Of a stretch of 64,000 nt of DNA, positions 8,473 to 18,471 are shown piece by piece. A model generated the notes under the pieces. The model was not told the DNA's origin, made no database searches, and saw nothing but the letters and a program-made list of their open reading frames with translations. The stretch is from Arsenicibacter sp965247375 (lineage in GTDB: Bacteria > Bacteroidota > Bacteroidia > Cytophagales > Spirosomataceae). The stretch is taken from the NCBI GenBank assembly GCA_965247375.1, contig CBDFHU010000082.1:1-64000 (forward strand). The letters are read 5' to 3'. The first letter of the stretch is position 1. Each line of letters starts with the position of its first letter. The translations under genes and the position numbers were made by a program.

Positions 8473-9708
8473 TTACCAGTTCAAGTCTTTCAAAAGATCG
8501 ACACCCAAAAAGGTTTTGGCAATCGGAGCCAGTTTTTCGGCAGAACCTTCAAAATGAAACGTTCGGTGGTGATGCGTGAGCCGTTCGCCTTTTTTCAGCG
8601 CTTTAACCGATGAGTTCGATTCCAGCTCATAGAATGGCCCCAACTGGCTACCATCGGCTAAGGGGCCGTCGTTATAAGCATTGAGGGCATCGCCGCCGTA
8701 CGGGTCTTTGTGCTGCTCCCAGGTCGATTTGAGGTAATCGCCGGTTGGTGACAGGTCATACTGCACAATGGTTAATACACCTTTTGCGGCATCATAACTC
8801 CCCGCAAACGGCCGCGCCGACAGTCCGGCCAGGCCTATTTTACTACGATGTTTCCCGTCCGCCCGCATGATTACCGCCTGATCCAGTACTTTCAGGCGGT
8901 CAGCAGGGACTTTGCCGAAATAGGTATCGGTCAGCAGCAACTTATCGGAATACGTTTTGGTAAACGGTGCAATGATGGTTGTTTGTGGCGACGGAGTAAA
9001 CATACCCAGAATCCAGATGCCCAGCACGCCTTTGTCGCGATGCCAGTCCGCACCGGTGTTTTCGAGCGTATTGGCCGTTTCATAACCAACAACATGCAGT
9101 CCGGTCAGGTCTGTATTCGGGAACAGCTCCGCCATGGCTGCTTTGGAAAAAACAGAAATCTTCCGTTCAATACGGATATCAAACAACACGCCGGCGTGAT
9201 TGGTTAACGAGGCTGCCTTGCTGAAAACCGCTTCTGAACCAGTCGATTGATCGAATGTGTAGGCAGTTGTATCGATCACAGCCGGTGTCTGCCACTCGTC
9301 GAAGGTAAACGGAGCCGACGGTTTAAAATAGACCGAAAACTGCCCGCCTTCGGGCGATAGCCAAATGCGGTCTTCGCCGCCGAAGGCATTCATGTGGGGC
9401 TGGTATTGGCCCGATTCGATAAGCTTGTAATTGATCCAGCCAAAGCTGTTGCCGCCGGTCCCGTTGGCTGTACTGGTCATAACACGCCCCTGATAAGCGC
9501 CAATCACGGCTACCTGTGCGGAGTCATTATCGGGCGATGTCAGAACCAATACGTCTTTGTGTTGTTTCAGAAACGCAACGTCATAACCGAACGTGCCTTG
9601 AGATACTTCCATTGTCTGCGTTGTTGTCTGGTCGGTTTGTGTTCCGCCACAAGCAATGAGTAGCAGGCCGGTAAGCGTGCATAAAGTTAATTGGGGGAAC
9701 GTTTTCAT
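8473..9708 (-). CDS. predicted lipoprotein, possibly DUF6786 family
   Basis: A 411-residue predicted lipoprotein: the signal segment ends LLLIAC with Cys20 followed by GG, so it is probably lipid-anchored in the envelope. The body is beta-rich with many Gly and aromatic residues (SFGWINYKLIESG, GGEDRIWLSPEGG), resembling proteins of the DUF6786 family, which may share a galactose-mutarotase-like fold; this assignment is from memory of the pattern and not verified. Its start is 8 bases after the stop of the GH88 gene, so the two form an operon and it may bind or modify sugars released by that enzyme. No catalytic residues can be named. Confidence 0.6.
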   Translation of the reverse strand: MKTFPQLTLCTLTGLLLIACGGTQTDQTTTQTMEVSQGTFGYDVAFLKQHKDVLVLTSPDNDSAQVAVIGAYQGRVMTSTANGTGGNSFGWINYKLIESGQYQPHMNAFGGEDRIWLSPEGGQFSVYFKPSAPFTFDEWQTPAVIDTTAYTFDQSTGSEAVFSKAASLTNHAGVLFDIRIERKISVFSKAAMAELFPNTDLTGLHVVGYETANTLENTGADWHRDKGVLGIWILGMFTPSPQTTIIAPFTKTYSDKLLLTDTYFGKVPADRLKVLDQAVIMRADGKHRSKIGLAGLSARPFAGSYDAAKGVLTIVQYDLSPTGDYLKSTWEQHKDPYGGDALNAYNDGPLADGSQLGPFYELESNSSVKALKKGERLTHHHRTFHFEGSAEKLAPIAKTFLGVDLLKDLNW

Positions 9709-9716
9709 GAGATCGA

Positions 9717-10886
9717 TCAGCGTTTAGCCAGTTTCTGATAACGCAGTAATCCTTCGAGGTAATAGTAATCGGCATAGACCAGTGGCGTATCAATCTCCGA
9801 CTTAAGTGGTTTGGCACCGACGCTGTGCTTCAGAATAAAGTTATTGTTTTCACCAACCTTAGCCATGTATGCGTCTCCCGAGAGGCTTTGCAGCATTTTC
9901 TCCGCCGCATCGAAATACACTTTCCCTTTTTTGCCGGTATACGTGCTGAGCTCGAGCAGAGCCGAAGCCGTGATGGCTCCTGCCGATGCATCCCGCTCTT
10001 CCTTCGGAATATTCGGCGCGTTGAAGTCCCAATACGGAATTTTATCAGCAGGCAGGTTCGGATGATTTAGCATGAAGTCGGCGATTTTCTGCGCCTGAGC
10101 GAGGTACTTTTTATCCTTTGTTTCGCGGTACATGTCGGTATAGCCGTATAATGCCCACGCCTGACCGCGTGCCCAGGCCGATTCATCCGAATAGCCCTGA
10201 TGGGTTACTTTCGCTTCTACCTCGCCGTTCGGGCCATAACAAACTACATGGTAACTGCTGTTGTCGGGCCGGAAATGGTTTTTGAGGGTGTTGTCGGCGT
10301 GGGTAACACTCAGGTTGTAAAACGCCTTATCACCGGATTCGCGGGCTGCCCAGAACAGAAACTCCAGATTCATCATGTTGTCGACGATAACCGGATAGGT
10401 ATATTTGCCCAGTTTCTCCCATGATTTAATCAGGCCGACTTTCGGGTTAAAGCGGGTAGCCAGCGATTTGGCTCCCGTCAGCATGATTTCCTTGTACTGC
10501 GGATTTTTGGTCAGGCGGTAGCCATTGCCGAACGGGCAGTAAAGCATAAAGCCCAGATCGTGGGTCCGGGTATTGAACTTCTCTTTTTCAACGGCCATAG
10601 TCCAGGTATGGGCCGCATCTTTCCACTTCGGATCGTTTGTGAATTCATAGAGATACCAGAGCGAACCGCCGAAAAAGCCGCTGCACCACCAGTCGGATTT
10701 CATGTCGCGGGGCGAACCGTCGGGATTAGTCGACTGGGGAAAGCGGGTCTGGTCCGTATGGGTTTGCAGCATGCGGGTGTATTGCTGCTGAGCCAGATCG
10801 AACTGTTTTTTTACGTCGATTTTGGGTTGGGCAAAGGTAAGTACAGGGGCAATCAATAGCGCAGTAAGCGCAGCAAATCGTTTCAT
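9717..10886 (-). CDS. glycoside hydrolase family 88 (unsaturated glucuronyl/rhamnogalacturonyl hydrolase)
   Basis: A 389-residue exported GH88 enzyme. GH88 enzymes hydrate the double bond of unsaturated uronic acids left by polysaccharide lyases and release the sugar. The ATG at 10886 is preferred to the TTG at 10892 because it starts a good signal peptide (residues 1-20, ending LTFAQ). The alpha/alpha-barrel markers include WWCSGFFGGSLWYLYE, RTHDLGFMLYCPFG with the first catalytic-type Asp, and VDNMMNLEFLFWA with the second. It is the first gene of a two-gene operon with the downstream lipoprotein; no polysaccharide lyase or SusCD pair is in the window. Confidence 0.9.
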   Translation of the reverse strand: MKRFAALTALLIAPVLTFAQPKIDVKKQFDLAQQQYTRMLQTHTDQTRFPQSTNPDGSPRDMKSDWWCSGFFGGSLWYLYEFTNDPKWKDAAHTWTMAVEKEKFNTRTHDLGFMLYCPFGNGYRLTKNPQYKEIMLTGAKSLATRFNPKVGLIKSWEKLGKYTYPVIVDNMMNLEFLFWAARESGDKAFYNLSVTHADNTLKNHFRPDNSSYHVVCYGPNGEVEAKVTHQGYSDESAWARGQAWALYGYTDMYRETKDKKYLAQAQKIADFMLNHPNLPADKIPYWDFNAPNIPKEERDASAGAITASALLELSTYTGKKGKVYFDAAEKMLQSLSGDAYMAKVGENNNFILKHSVGAKPLKSEIDTPLVYADYYYLEGLLRYQKLAKR

Positions 10887-10961
10887 GAACAAGGGGTGTT
10901 AACTAACTGATTATACATTCCCCTGTAAAAGTCCGCCACCTGCCGGTTTTACCGCTATCGA

Positions 10962-12770
10962 TTATTGTTCCATATTGGCAAAGTAGGCTTTTATTTTATT
11001 TGCCCGGTCAGTGCCAACTATTTCGGCCACTTCCTCAACGGATGCTTCCCGTATTTTGGTAACGCCTTTGAAGAATTTAAGCAGTTTGGCCGCCGTTTTT
11101 TTGCCAACCCCTTCGATATTTTCCAGTTCACTGATCAGGCTGTTGCGGCTCCGTTTGTCGCGGTGATAGGTGATGGCAAAGCGGTGGGCTTCATCACGAA
11201 TGCGCTGAATCAGCTTCAGGGATTCTGATTTTTTGTCGATATAAAGCGGCAGACTGTCTTCAGGGAAGTAAATTTCCTCGAGGCGTTTGGCAATACCGAT
11301 GATCGGTACCTTACCATAGAGATCAAGGCCTTTCAGGGCTTCGCAGGCGGCGCTGAGCTGCCCTTTTCCCCCGTCAATTACAATCAGATCCGGCAGTCCG
11401 GTTTGTTCATCGAGCACACGCGTATACCGGCGGGTAACGACCTCATGCATGCTGGCAAAGTCGTTGGGACCAACCACGGTTTTAATCGAAAAATGCCGGT
11501 ATTCGCGGTTGGCCGGTTTGCCGTCGATAAAGCAGACCATGGCCGACACAGGATTCGTGCCCTGGATATTGGAGTTATCGAAACATTCGATGCGGCGGGG
11601 CAGGGTTTTCAGCTGTAAATCCTGCTTTAACCGGATCAGGACGCGGTCTTTCTTACTGGCACTGGCTGATGCTTCGGCATTGGCTTTCTCCTGCCGTTCG
11701 CGCCGGAAATAAAGCACGTTTTTCAGCGACATGTCGAGCAGTTTTTTCTTGTCGCCGATTTGTGGTACGGTAATTTCGGCCTTCAGGTCGGCGTCGAGCG
11801 GAATGTTGGTAATGATCTCTTTGGCTTCGGCTCCGTATTGGTTCCGGAACTCGATAATGATCATGGTCAGCAGGTCGGCATCGCTTTCATCCAGCTTTTT
11901 CTTAACCTCAACCGTATGGGTCTGGATGATGGTGCCGTTCGCCACCTTCATAAAGTTGATGTAGGCACAGGACTCATCGGAAGCAATGGTAAACACATCG
12001 GCGTTTTCGATCTTCGGGTTCACAACCGTCGACTTGCTCTGGAACCGCTGGAGAATATCAAGCCGTTCCTTGTATTGTTGCGCCTGTTCAAACGCCAGCT
12101 CCTGCGCTGCTTCCAGCATTCGTGCCTTAAAGTAGTCCTGGGCAGGTTTCAGATTGCCTTTCAGGATGTGATGTACCTGTTCAATATCCTTATCATACTC
12201 CGCCGGTGACTGTTTCCCTTCGCACGGCCCTTTGCAGTTGCCGATGTGGTATTCCAGACAGACTTTAAACTTCCCTTCTTCAATATTTTCTTTCGACAGA
12301 TGGTAATTACAAGTACGGATCGTAAAGAGCTGACTGAACATTTCCAGCACCGTATACATCGGCTTCAGGTTGGCAAACGGCCCGTAGAATGTACCCAGTT
12401 TCCGGTCAATGCGCCGGGTGGTCTGTACGCGCGGAAACGGCTCGTTCGTGACGCAAATAAACGGATACGTCTTGTCGTCGCGCAGAAGGATGTTGTATTT
12501 GGGCTGATACCGCTTGATCAGCTGGTTCTCCAGCAGCAGGGCATCAAATTCGGTATGGACAATGGTAAACTCAATCTTCCGGATCTGACTGACCAGCCGG
12601 GTTGTTTTGCGGTCGTGCTGATTAGATTTGACAAAATAACTGCTGACGCGGTTCTTCAGGTCTTTGGCCTTCCCGACGTAGATTACTTCGCCGGTTGCGT
12701 CAAAATAGCGGTAGACACCCGGCTCGTGCGGGACTCTGGCTAGCTCGGTTTTATAATCAAAGGGCGGCAT
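10962..12770 (-). CDS. uvrC: excinuclease ABC subunit C
   Basis: A 602-residue UvrC, the nuclease that cuts both sides of a lesion in nucleotide excision repair. In order: GIY-YIG nuclease domain (about residues 15-95, with GVYRYF and VIYVGKAKDLKNRV), a Cys-containing insert, a UVR motif region, the RNase H-like nuclease domain (IECFDNSNIQG, PDLIVIDGGKGQL), and a C-terminal double helix-hairpin-helix (LENIEGVGKKTAAKLLKFF). Length is typical. The gene lies downstream of the penicillin-binding protein on the same strand, with a hairpin between them. Confidence 0.97.
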   Translation of the reverse strand: MPPFDYKTELARVPHEPGVYRYFDATGEVIYVGKAKDLKNRVSSYFVKSNQHDRKTTRLVSQIRKIEFTIVHTEFDALLLENQLIKRYQPKYNILLRDDKTYPFICVTNEPFPRVQTTRRIDRKLGTFYGPFANLKPMYTVLEMFSQLFTIRTCNYHLSKENIEEGKFKVCLEYHIGNCKGPCEGKQSPAEYDKDIEQVHHILKGNLKPAQDYFKARMLEAAQELAFEQAQQYKERLDILQRFQSKSTVVNPKIENADVFTIASDESCAYINFMKVANGTIIQTHTVEVKKKLDESDADLLTMIIIEFRNQYGAEAKEIITNIPLDADLKAEITVPQIGDKKKLLDMSLKNVLYFRRERQEKANAEASASASKKDRVLIRLKQDLQLKTLPRRIECFDNSNIQGTNPVSAMVCFIDGKPANREYRHFSIKTVVGPNDFASMHEVVTRRYTRVLDEQTGLPDLIVIDGGKGQLSAACEALKGLDLYGKVPIIGIAKRLEEIYFPEDSLPLYIDKKSESLKLIQRIRDEAHRFAITYHRDKRSRNSLISELENIEGVGKKTAAKLLKFFKGVTKIREASVEEVAEIVGTDRANKIKAYFANMEQ

Positions 12771-12789
12771 AGGCGTTTGTTAATGGCTG

Positions 12790-12842
12790 ACAACCCCGAC
12801 AGAAACCGTTGGTTTGTTGAACCGGCGATCTGTCGGGGTTGT
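12790..12842 (-). terminator. large hairpin between the PBP1A gene and uvrC
   Basis: A 14-bp perfect inverted repeat (ACAACCCCGACAGA and its complement) with a 25-base interior that can itself pair as GGTT/AACC. It follows the PBP1A stop on the minus strand. There is no T run after it, so termination efficiency is uncertain. Confidence 0.5.
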
Positions 12843-12881
12843 AGAGTTGCTATCTGAAAAACCAGGAATTAACCGGAATAG

Positions 12882-15227
12882 TTACTGCAAAATGTCTTCA
12901 TCTTCGGAATTAAGCACCTTTGGCGGTACATACCGCTGCGTAGAGTCGATGTAATAGCCGCCGCAGTCGATTTTGTACTTATCGGGTTTCCGGAACGGCT
13001 CCGGCTTATACTTCCGCAGCGTCGGGTCCTTATATACCCGCTGCATGAATAAACCCCAGGCCGGCATAGCCTGACGGCCACCCTGACCGAGCTCAATGTT
13101 CCGGAAGTGGATACTCCGGTCATCACCGCCGACCCACAGGCCGGCTACCAGGTGCTGGGTCATTCCCATAAACCAGGCATCGGAATAATTAGAGGTCGTA
13201 CCGGTTTTGGCCGCAATCTCGTTACCACCTTCACTCAGCTTGTACTGACTCCGTAGCCGTGCTGCCGTACCGCCCGCTTCTTCAACGGCGCCGCGCATCA
13301 GATACAGCATGTCATAGGCGCGGTCGGCGCTGATTTCCTGTTTGGCTTCCGGATTGAACTTGGCCAGTTCGTTCCCGTCCTTATCCAGAATTTTCCAGAT
13401 CAGCATTGGTTTGACGCGATACCCGCCATTGGCGAAGGTACAGTAAGACGCGACCATCTCGTATACCGAGACATCGCTGGTCCCCAGGCAAAGAGTTGGA
13501 TTCGCCAGCAGGTCACTGGAAACACCCAGCCGTTTGGCGTAGTTCACGACGGTTTCCGGAGTCGCTTTCTTGATCAGCTGTGCGCTGACGGTATTAATCG
13601 ACTGGCCAATGGCTTCGCGCAGCGACAGCGAGCGATAGCTGTATTTACCGTTCGAGTTTTTAGGCGTCCACGATTTCGGGCCATTGCCTAGTTCATAAGG
13701 GGCAAACGTCGTCGGCTGGTCAACCAAATGATCGCAGGGGGTCATGTAGTTATTATCGAGAGCCGCCAGATAAACGAACGGCTTAAATGTCGAACCAGGC
13801 TGCCGTCGTCCCTGCCGGACGTGGTCGAACTTCATGTACTTAAAGTTGATGCCGCCTACCCACGCTTTCACGTGGCCATCGCGCGGGTCCATCGCCATAA
13901 ATCCCGTATTCAGCATGCGTTTGTAATACCGGATTGAATCGAGGGAGCTGAGGGTCGTGTCCTTTTCGTGGCGTTTCCCGGCATAGGTAAAGACCTTCAT
14001 TTTGACCGGCTGCTTCATTTCCTTCCAGATAGCGTCCTCGTCGTCCGGGTACTGCTCTTTCAACTGCCGGTAGCGGCCCGTACGCTTGGCTACTGATTCG
14101 ATAAAGCCCGGTATTTCGCGGAATTTACCGGTTTTAGGGTCTTTCTCTACCCACGGGTTTCGTCCGCGCCAGTGCTCGTAGAACTTGGTTTGCTGGTCGC
14201 GCATGTTTTCCATGACCGCCGCTTCCGCATAGGTCTGCATCCGTGAGTCAATCGTCGTAATAATCTGAAGTCCGCTGGTATACAGGTCCAGTTCGGTGTC
14301 GTTGGCATCGTTATAGGCATCAATCCACTGCTGCAGCTCCTGTTTCAGCACCGACCGGAAATAAGGAGCCATGCCGGTATTCTGGTTTTCGATGTTGAAA
14401 TCGAGCTGAATGGGCTTTTCCCGGTAGCTGATGAATTGTTCTTCGTTCAGAAACCCATACTTCTTCATCTGCGACAGTACGACATTACGCCGTTGCAGAG
14501 CGCGTTCTTCGTGAGTCCGCGGATTCCAGAGCGAAGGATTCTGCAGCATACCGACCAGTAGCGCTGCTTCCTGCACGTTCAGGTTCCAGGGTTCCTTGTT
14601 AAAGTAGGTTTTGGCGGCCGTCTTGATGCCATAGGTATTATTACCGAACGAAACCGTGTTCAGGTACATCATCATGATTTCCTGCTTGGTGTAGTTGCGT
14701 TCGAGCTGTACTGACAGAATCCATTCCTTCGTCTTTTCAATAACCGTCCGGACCAGCGGAATATGGCCGAGCAGACCACGGTATTTCTCCCCGCGGGTTT
14801 CAAAGAGGTTTTTGGCCGTTTGCTGAGTAAGGGTACTACCGCCGCCTTTACTACCGGAAAAGGGAATGAAGCCCAGAGCGGCGCGGAAGATGGAGCGCGG
14901 GTCAATGCCGGAATGTTTGGTAAAGCGGGCGTCTTCGGTAGACAGCAATGCCATAATCACATTGGGCGAAACCTGCGTGATTTCGACCAGTGTACGGTTT
15001 TCGGTATAGTATTTACCCAGTAAGACACCGTCTTCTGAATACAGGGCCGAGGCGATTTCACTTTGCGGGTTTTCCAGCGTTTTCAGATTCGGCATTCCGC
15101 CGAATAACCATAGAAAGTTAAAACTGACTGCCAGAATATACAAAATCAGCATGCCGAGGCCTATGAGGGTGCCTCGCCATAAGCGTCGGATCAACTTACG
15201 GTAAGGACCGGGAGCGAGTTCAATCAT
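12882..15227 (-). CDS. penicillin-binding protein 1A-type transglycosylase/transpeptidase
   Basis: A 781-residue class A penicillin-binding protein that polymerises and crosslinks peptidoglycan. One membrane helix (about residues 19-44) anchors it to the inner membrane. The GT51 domain shows STEDARFTKHSGID with catalytic Glu98 and the KGGGSTLTQQTAKN motif. The transpeptidase domain has the SxxK motif in PGSTFKPF, the SxN motif in SINTVSAQ and the KTG motif in AAKTGTTSNYSDAWF, so both activities look intact. A C-terminal tail rich in charged residues follows. It lies between sprE/porW and uvrC on the same strand. Confidence 0.95.
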   Translation of the reverse strand: MIELAPGPYRKLIRRLWRGTLIGLGMLILYILAVSFNFLWLFGGMPNLKTLENPQSEIASALYSEDGVLLGKYYTENRTLVEITQVSPNVIMALLSTEDARFTKHSGIDPRSIFRAALGFIPFSGSKGGGSTLTQQTAKNLFETRGEKYRGLLGHIPLVRTVIEKTKEWILSVQLERNYTKQEIMMMYLNTVSFGNNTYGIKTAAKTYFNKEPWNLNVQEAALLVGMLQNPSLWNPRTHEERALQRRNVVLSQMKKYGFLNEEQFISYREKPIQLDFNIENQNTGMAPYFRSVLKQELQQWIDAYNDANDTELDLYTSGLQIITTIDSRMQTYAEAAVMENMRDQQTKFYEHWRGRNPWVEKDPKTGKFREIPGFIESVAKRTGRYRQLKEQYPDDEDAIWKEMKQPVKMKVFTYAGKRHEKDTTLSSLDSIRYYKRMLNTGFMAMDPRDGHVKAWVGGINFKYMKFDHVRQGRRQPGSTFKPFVYLAALDNNYMTPCDHLVDQPTTFAPYELGNGPKSWTPKNSNGKYSYRSLSLREAIGQSINTVSAQLIKKATPETVVNYAKRLGVSSDLLANPTLCLGTSDVSVYEMVASYCTFANGGYRVKPMLIWKILDKDGNELAKFNPEAKQEISADRAYDMLYLMRGAVEEAGGTAARLRSQYKLSEGGNEIAAKTGTTSNYSDAWFMGMTQHLVAGLWVGGDDRSIHFRNIELGQGGRQAMPAWGLFMQRVYKDPTLRKYKPEPFRKPDKYKIDCGGYYIDSTQRYVPPKVLNSEDEDILQ

Positions 15228-15312
15228 TGATGACTGTTACATTAAACTTCGACATCAGAAAGTGGCAAGAAAGCCAAAAAAACAATAAGCTGCCACATTT
15301 CTGCGCGGATAC

Positions 15313-17580
15313 TTATTTACGTTTAGCCGTTGCCTGGTCGGCTGTGGTCTGAAGCTCTTTTACATAGGGCAACAACGGGCTCGACGGATAATCCCGGATA
15401 AAATCGGTGATGGCCTGCCGGTATTTTTCGGCACCGTGAACGTGCCCGGTCAGTATGGTACGCAGCAGGGCCAGCTTATCTTCAATCTGGGTACCGGCGA
15501 AGCTGGCGAGCGCATTTTCGGAGCGCGCAAGGGCTTCCGTATGGTTACCGGAGCGGTACAGGTTGTAGATATCCGTGTAGGTTTTGGCCGCAACAGCTTC
15601 TGTTCCTGTAGTAGGTTGTTCTGAGCGGTTGGTTCGGTTAGCCAGTCGGGCATAGGAGGTATTGGGAAATTCGCGCAGCAGTTTATCCCGCCAGTCGGTC
15701 TGAATGCCGAGCTGCTCATTCGTCAGGTAAAGCAGGTAATATATTTCCGGACGGTGCTGGCTACCCGGAAAACGGCCGGCATGGCTCTCAAATGTCTTCA
15801 CCGCATCCTTCGGCTGATTCAGCTGGAATTTGTAAATCTTGCCGAGCTGATAGAGCGATTCATCCAGCCGCTGATTAGACTGGTTTTTTGCTTCTGCCGA
15901 AAACGGAATAGAGGCATACATGGCATCGCGCCGCGCCTTCGGCGACGGCTGTCCGCTGTTAAAGCTGCTGGCGAGTTCGGTTGGCAGGCCTGGTGCAGTG
16001 GCGTCACCGGTTGCGGTTGCCGCGCCTGTACCGCTTGCCGGCGTGGTTACCGTAGTCGCTGCTGTAACGTTCGGTGCATCTTTGGTCTGGCGGCGCCAGT
16101 TATCTTCAAGCGGCCGGTTGCCCCAGCGCTGCATAAATTCCTGTTTTCCCTGTGCCATCCGGTTCGGGTTATACAAAACCCACCGCTGATCCGGAGCCAG
16201 GTTCGAGTTGGTTGCTCCGGGCATACTCATACCGGCATTTGTCGGCTGTCCGGTTGCTTTCTCAATGACTTTACGGGCTAGTTCGGCCTTTGCTTCATCT
16301 TCCTTTGCTTTACGGGCCACGGCGGCACTGAGTACTTTTTCCAGCGCATCAGGGCTGAGTGTGGTCAGATGCTGGAGACTGTCTTCGGTCCGGACAATGG
16401 TCAGGTGTTTGACAAAGTCGTCGAGGGTCTTTTTCCGGCCCTGAACGGCGGCAAAGTCAGGCGACTGCTGCGGTAGCAGGGCAAGGGCACTGTCATAATA
16501 CGCCTGTGCTTTTTCGAACTGCTGCTTTTTTTCAAAATACAGTTTACCCATTTCCAGATACGTATACGGAATCTGGGCGGTATTGGTCGTTGTTTCCTGA
16601 ATCGAAATCCGGTAGAGGGCAAGCGCACGGTCATACTGACCCTTACGGGCTTCGAGCAGGCCCATCGTATAGTAAATCTTATCTTTCAGATCCTCATTCT
16701 TTCGGTCGCGGAGCATCCGTTCGAACGTATTGTTTGCTTTGGCGGCCTGACGGGGATCAGTGCTCTGAAGCAGCAGCATATTCGCATAAAACGCCTGATC
16801 GTAGAGGGGCCGGTTACGCAGAACGGCCTGGTAATGGTCAGCAGCTTTGGCCGGCTGATTGGCCATGTCATACAACTGACCGGCTGCCAGATGGAGCCGG
16901 GCGGTGGCTTCTCCTTTTTTCAGGGACGGGAATGTCGCATCCAGAATGGCCGCCGCAACGGCATATTCGCCCTTACGCTGGTGAAGATTAGCCTTAGTCA
17001 GGTAAAAAGCCTTGGTATTGGCAAAATTCAGCGGTTGCGTACGCAGAAATTCGGCCACATTCATGGCATTCGGATAGTCGCCCATTTCGGTATAGGTCTG
17101 CATCAGCAGAATGAGCGCCTCATGCTTATCGTCCGGATCGGTTCCTTTCGTGTTGACATATTTAAACACTTCAACCGCATTCGGGTAATCCTCACGGTAT
17201 AGCCGGACTTTACCGATCAGGTTATAGGAATTATCCAGCCACTTGCTGTTCTGGTGCCGTTCGGCTACCAGGGAGGCTTTCTTGATAACATCATCGAGCT
17301 GGGCCTGCATCGGCTGGGCTTCCAGCGAATCGACCGGCAGCAGAATCGGGAGCAGCTGGTTATAGTTTTCCTTGCGGTTTTCAAAACGAAGTTTTTCCAC
17401 CTCGTCCATTTTTACTTTGGCAATAAAGTACGCATTGTAGTGGGCGGTCAGGTTGTGATACCCCTTGCTCATGGAGCGTTCGCTGTATTGCGAACAGCCA
17501 ACAGACCCCAGAACCAGACCGGTAAACGCAGTCAGCGTAACGAAGTAGATAGAAACGTAGTTATTATAGAGACGTTGCAT
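15313..17580 (-). CDS. sprE: T9SS-associated TPR lipoprotein SprE/PorW
   Basis: A 755-residue predicted lipoprotein made largely of tetratricopeptide repeats. The start at 17580 gives a short signal with lipobox GSVGC; a longer frame begins at 17658 but lacks a sensible signal. The segment just after the Cys (SKGYHNLTAHYNAYFIAKVKM) is characteristic of SprE/PorW, which couples the GldKN ring to the Sov translocon in type IX secretion. TPR arrays occupy about residues 60-420 and the C-terminal 200 residues, joined by a Thr/Ala/Gly-rich linker. With gldKLMN and a PorP-like gene nearby, this enlarges the secretion cluster. Confidence 0.85.
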   Translation of the reverse strand: MQRLYNNYVSIYFVTLTAFTGLVLGSVGCSQYSERSMSKGYHNLTAHYNAYFIAKVKMDEVEKLRFENRKENYNQLLPILLPVDSLEAQPMQAQLDDVIKKASLVAERHQNSKWLDNSYNLIGKVRLYREDYPNAVEVFKYVNTKGTDPDDKHEALILLMQTYTEMGDYPNAMNVAEFLRTQPLNFANTKAFYLTKANLHQRKGEYAVAAAILDATFPSLKKGEATARLHLAAGQLYDMANQPAKAADHYQAVLRNRPLYDQAFYANMLLLQSTDPRQAAKANNTFERMLRDRKNEDLKDKIYYTMGLLEARKGQYDRALALYRISIQETTTNTAQIPYTYLEMGKLYFEKKQQFEKAQAYYDSALALLPQQSPDFAAVQGRKKTLDDFVKHLTIVRTEDSLQHLTTLSPDALEKVLSAAVARKAKEDEAKAELARKVIEKATGQPTNAGMSMPGATNSNLAPDQRWVLYNPNRMAQGKQEFMQRWGNRPLEDNWRRQTKDAPNVTAATTVTTPASGTGAATATGDATAPGLPTELASSFNSGQPSPKARRDAMYASIPFSAEAKNQSNQRLDESLYQLGKIYKFQLNQPKDAVKTFESHAGRFPGSQHRPEIYYLLYLTNEQLGIQTDWRDKLLREFPNTSYARLANRTNRSEQPTTGTEAVAAKTYTDIYNLYRSGNHTEALARSENALASFAGTQIEDKLALLRTILTGHVHGAEKYRQAITDFIRDYPSSPLLPYVKELQTTADQATAKRK

Positions 17581-17749
17581 CCGGGAACATAACATAAAAA
17601 ACACGACCTTTACAAGTTGTGTGGCAGGTCGGGTGTACACGTGTTGGAAAAGCACCATTCATAAAACGTACCGGAATGGGTTTGCCGTATTAAATGTAAA
17701 CCCAAAATAACAAAATAAAGGCCGAACTGCCAGCCAGATAGCCTGTATC

Positions 17750-18007
17750 ATGGAAAATAAAGAACAGAAACCGGATCAGGATGAGGTGCGGAAAAAACTG
17801 GATGATGCCAGCCGTAAAACTTCATCGTATGCACAGTACAGCAGCATTGCGTTTCAGATGTTAGGTACGATTGGCCTGGGGGTATGGGGCGGGATGAAGA
17901 TCGACGAATGGCTTGGGAATAAGTTTCCGGCCTGGACGGTGATTCTGTCGTTAACCTCAATCGGGGCCTCATTGTACCTGTTTATCAAACAACTTCCCAA
18001 ACAATAA
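17750..18007 (+). CDS. atpZ: AtpZ/AtpI family protein
   Basis: An 85-residue membrane protein with two hydrophobic helices (about residues 29-48 and 60-80) after a charged N-terminus. The FQMLGTIGLGVWGGMKIDEWLG block is typical of AtpZ/AtpI proteins, which precede ATP synthase genes and are thought to help c-ring assembly or magnesium handling. It is the first gene of the ATP synthase operon and is divergent from sprE/porW, so a promoter should lie in 17581-17749, though I could not identify a convincing one. Confidence 0.85.
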   Translation: MENKEQKPDQDEVRKKLDDASRKTSSYAQYSSIAFQMLGTIGLGVWGGMKIDEWLGNKFPAWTVILSLTSIGASLYLFIKQLPKQ

Positions 18008-18089
18008 TGTATAACCGATACGGGATAAAGTATAGTTTGTGTTAAAATTATCCTGTATTTATTGCCGGATATCCATTTTTACTACCATA

Positions 18090-18452
18090 ATGCTCCGTTC
18101 AATTATCTTTTCGGCCATCATCGCATTTGTATTTTTTATAGCTGAGTACTTTTACGGCAATCAGTTTATACACCCGCTTTGGAAAGTGATGCTGCTCTTT
18201 TATGTGAGCTTATCCTTTCTCATGCACCGGTTAGTTGATCTTGGAAATCAGGGTAAACCCGAACGGTTTATCGGGTTTTATATGGCATTCATTATTGCCC
18301 GGCTGATCTTAAGTGTCGGGTTTATTGGTTTTTTTCTGTACCGGGGGCTCGACGACCGCAAGGCATTCATTTTAAACTTTCTTGTACTATATATATTTTA
18401 CACCAGCTTTGAAATGTACGGTCTTAATCGTAACTTGCGACGCGATTTGTAA
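18090..18452 (+). CDS. small four-helix membrane protein of the ATP synthase operon
   Basis: A 120-residue protein with about four hydrophobic helices, placed between atpZ and atpB where an AtpI-like protein is expected. I chose the ATG at 18090, which starts directly with a membrane helix; the frame extends upstream to a GTG at 18039. I do not recognise a named domain. Context suggests an accessory role in ATP synthase assembly, but that is inference only. Confidence 0.7.
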   Translation: MLRSIIFSAIIAFVFFIAEYFYGNQFIHPLWKVMLLFYVSLSFLMHRLVDLGNQGKPERFIGFYMAFIIARLILSVGFIGFFLYRGLDDRKAFILNFLVLYIFYTSFEMYGLNRNLRRDL

Positions 18453-18471
18453 AACCGCTTTCGATTGCATC

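Noticed and set aside
11760..12743. Long plus-strand frames opposite uvrC
   Set aside because: They mirror the UvrC coding sequence and have no family features or promoter.
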